The position numbers and the translations under genes are program-made. From contig CAMJHJ010000126.1 of assembly GCA_946405485.1 (NCBI GenBank), positions 1-7,205 of the forward strand: DNA of 7,205 nt, written 5' to 3'. The notes beneath the pieces were generated by a model. It saw only the letters and a list, made by a program, of their open reading frames with translations, did not search any database and had not been told where the DNA came from. The number at the start of each line of letters is the position of its first letter. The stretch's first letter is position 1. Source of the DNA: an uncultured Bacteroidales bacterium. GTDB lineage: Bacteria > Bacteroidota > Bacteroidia > Bacteroidales > UBA932. Positions 6,105-7,205 of this stretch are shown here, piece by piece.

Positions 6105-7205
6105 TTAGAAGACAAGCTTCACATTGGCACCCACCGTACGGGTGGAAGGCGCGGAGTAATACTCACCATACTGGGAAGTCAGATCGTTGCCGTAGTTGGT
6201 GTTATCGGGATCGATCAAGCCCTGCTTGGGAGTCCACATCAAGAGATTACGTCCGACCAGGCCGACAGCGACCGAAGAAAGCCAGTTGACATTCTGGAAC
6301 CACTTTTCAGGCAGACGGTAAGTCAGGTTGAGCTCGCGCAGCTTGAGGTAAGTCTTGTCGAGGAGCTCTTCGCGGTACTGGACGTAGTTATAGTTGGGAT
6401 AGTAGGCACCGTTGACATTGTACTGGGTCGTAACAGGGAGATTGTTCTCCACATAGGTGTCACCTTTCTGGATGACGGAGTGGGGCCAGACCCAAGGGTC
6501 ACGGAGGTTGTACATCGTCTCTTCGGCATTACCGTCGAACAGGACGATACCCTTCGTAGCGGAATACATCAGACCGCCCTTGCGATAGTCGAAACTGGCG
6601 CCGAAAGAGAGGTTCTTGTAGCGGATGTTGGTATTCAGACCCATCATGAAATCAGCGTCGGCCTTTCCGAGTGTCTCATACTTCGTGTTGTCATAGGTAG
6701 GGAGACCGGAGGCGGCATTGATGATGGTGTAACCATAGTAAGGACTGCTCTTATCCTCGACCGTATTGATCTTGTAATCAACCCAGGTAGCGATAGACTC
6801 ACCCAGGATCGCTTTGAGCTGGGGACCGCTGGACAATCCATAAATACTCGTTTCCGTCACATCATCCCACAGGGCCTCAACCTTGTTGACATTCTTGGAG
6901 AAAGTATAGCCGATGTTCCATTCGAAATCCTGGGTACGGACAGGCACGACACCGACCGTCAGTTCGATACCCCGGTTGCGGATCTTACCGACATTACGGA
7001 CGGCGCTCGTATAACCGGCTTCAGGGGCGAGCTGAGCAGAAACGATCTGATTCTCCGTGACCTTGTCATACAAGGCGACATCGAAATTCAAACGGTTATT
7101 GAAGAAGCGGGCGTCGATACCCACTTCAGCCTCCGTGGAAATCTCGGGCATCAGTTCCGTGTTGGGAACGCGGGTGCTCTTGAGCAGACCGACATAACCG
7201 TTGAG
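6105..7205 (-). CDS. SusC/RagA TonB-dependent outer-membrane transporter (C-terminal part)
   Basis: The last 366 residues are present and the frame stays open to the right edge; the ATG at 7151 is internal. Visible order: TELMPEISTEAEVGIDARFFNNRLNFDVALYD split near 7100-7155, matching the SusC barrel segment that precedes the C-terminal strands, then alternating beta strands, then GRNLLMWTPKQGLIDPDNTNYG (encoded near 6185-6255), and a final strand VGANVKLVF ending in Phe, as outer-membrane barrels require for BAM assembly. Full SusC proteins are about 1000 residues, so the plug, the TonB box and any N-terminal extension lie outside the window, as does the promoter. The family imports oligomers using TonB energy together with its SusD lid, here encoded 16 bases downstream. 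The substrate is unknown. No frameshift is seen in the visible part. Confidence 0.94.
   Translation of the reverse strand, partial: LNGYVGLLKSTRVPNTELMPEISTEAEVGIDARFFNNRLNFDVALYDKVTENQIVSAQLAPEAGYTSAVRNVGKIRNRGIELTVGVVPVRTQDFEWNIGYTFSKNVNKVEALWDDVTETSIYGLSSGPQLKAILGESIATWVDYKINTVEDKSSPYYGYTIINAASGLPTYDNTKYETLGKADADFMMGLNTNIRYKNLSFGASFDYRKGGLMYSATKGIVLFDGNAEETMYNLRDPWVWPHSVIQKGDTYVENNLPVTTQYNVNGAYYPNYNYVQYREELLDKTYLKLRELNLTYRLPEKWFQNVNWLSSVAVGLVGRNLLMWTPKQGLIDPDNTNYGNDLTSQYGEYYSAPSTRTVGANVKLVF

Overview
The window looks like chromosome of a member of the Bacteroidota, most probably order Bacteroidales. The main reasons are a SusC/SusD outer-membrane import pair, four proteins with short lipoprotein signal peptides, and a two-cluster Fe-S aldo/keto reductase of a type common in that group. 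Base composition is fairly GC-rich. No RNA gene, CRISPR array, insertion sequence, integrase or phage gene was seen. Genus cannot be decided from this sequence.

Layout: two gene clusters converge on a short intergenic region. The left cluster (about 1-3923, plus strand) holds the 3' end of a ferredoxin-like aldo/keto reductase, then a complete M3-family peptidyl-dipeptidase (Dcp-like, predicted lipoprotein), then a complete PDZ-containing S41-family serine peptidase (predicted lipoprotein). The gaps are 6 bases and a 4-base ATGA overlap, so the three genes look like one transcription unit. The right cluster (7205 down to 3991, minus strand) holds the C-terminal part of a SusC/RagA TonB-dependent transporter, then a SusD/RagB lipoprotein of the SusD-like_2 type, then a small lipoprotein resembling the Lipid_bd (PF12888) family. 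The gaps there are 16 and 19 bases. A strong hairpin at 3944-3973 separates the clusters and has the better terminator form on the minus strand.

How the genes may work together: SusC and SusD are expected to form an outer-membrane channel with a surface lid that captures an oligomeric nutrient, with the third lipoprotein as an accessory. The substrate is not readable here, because no glycoside hydrolase, sulfatase or regulator lies in the window. The opposing cluster encodes two envelope peptidases, so a peptide-related role for the locus is possible but is only inference from proximity.

Nothing in the window looks like a wholly new system. The most useful details are the Shine-Dalgarno-like sites before susD and the small lipoprotein (one of which decides the susD start), the asymmetric terminator, the coupled pair of peptidase lipoproteins, and the long antisense open frames that are explained by codon choice.
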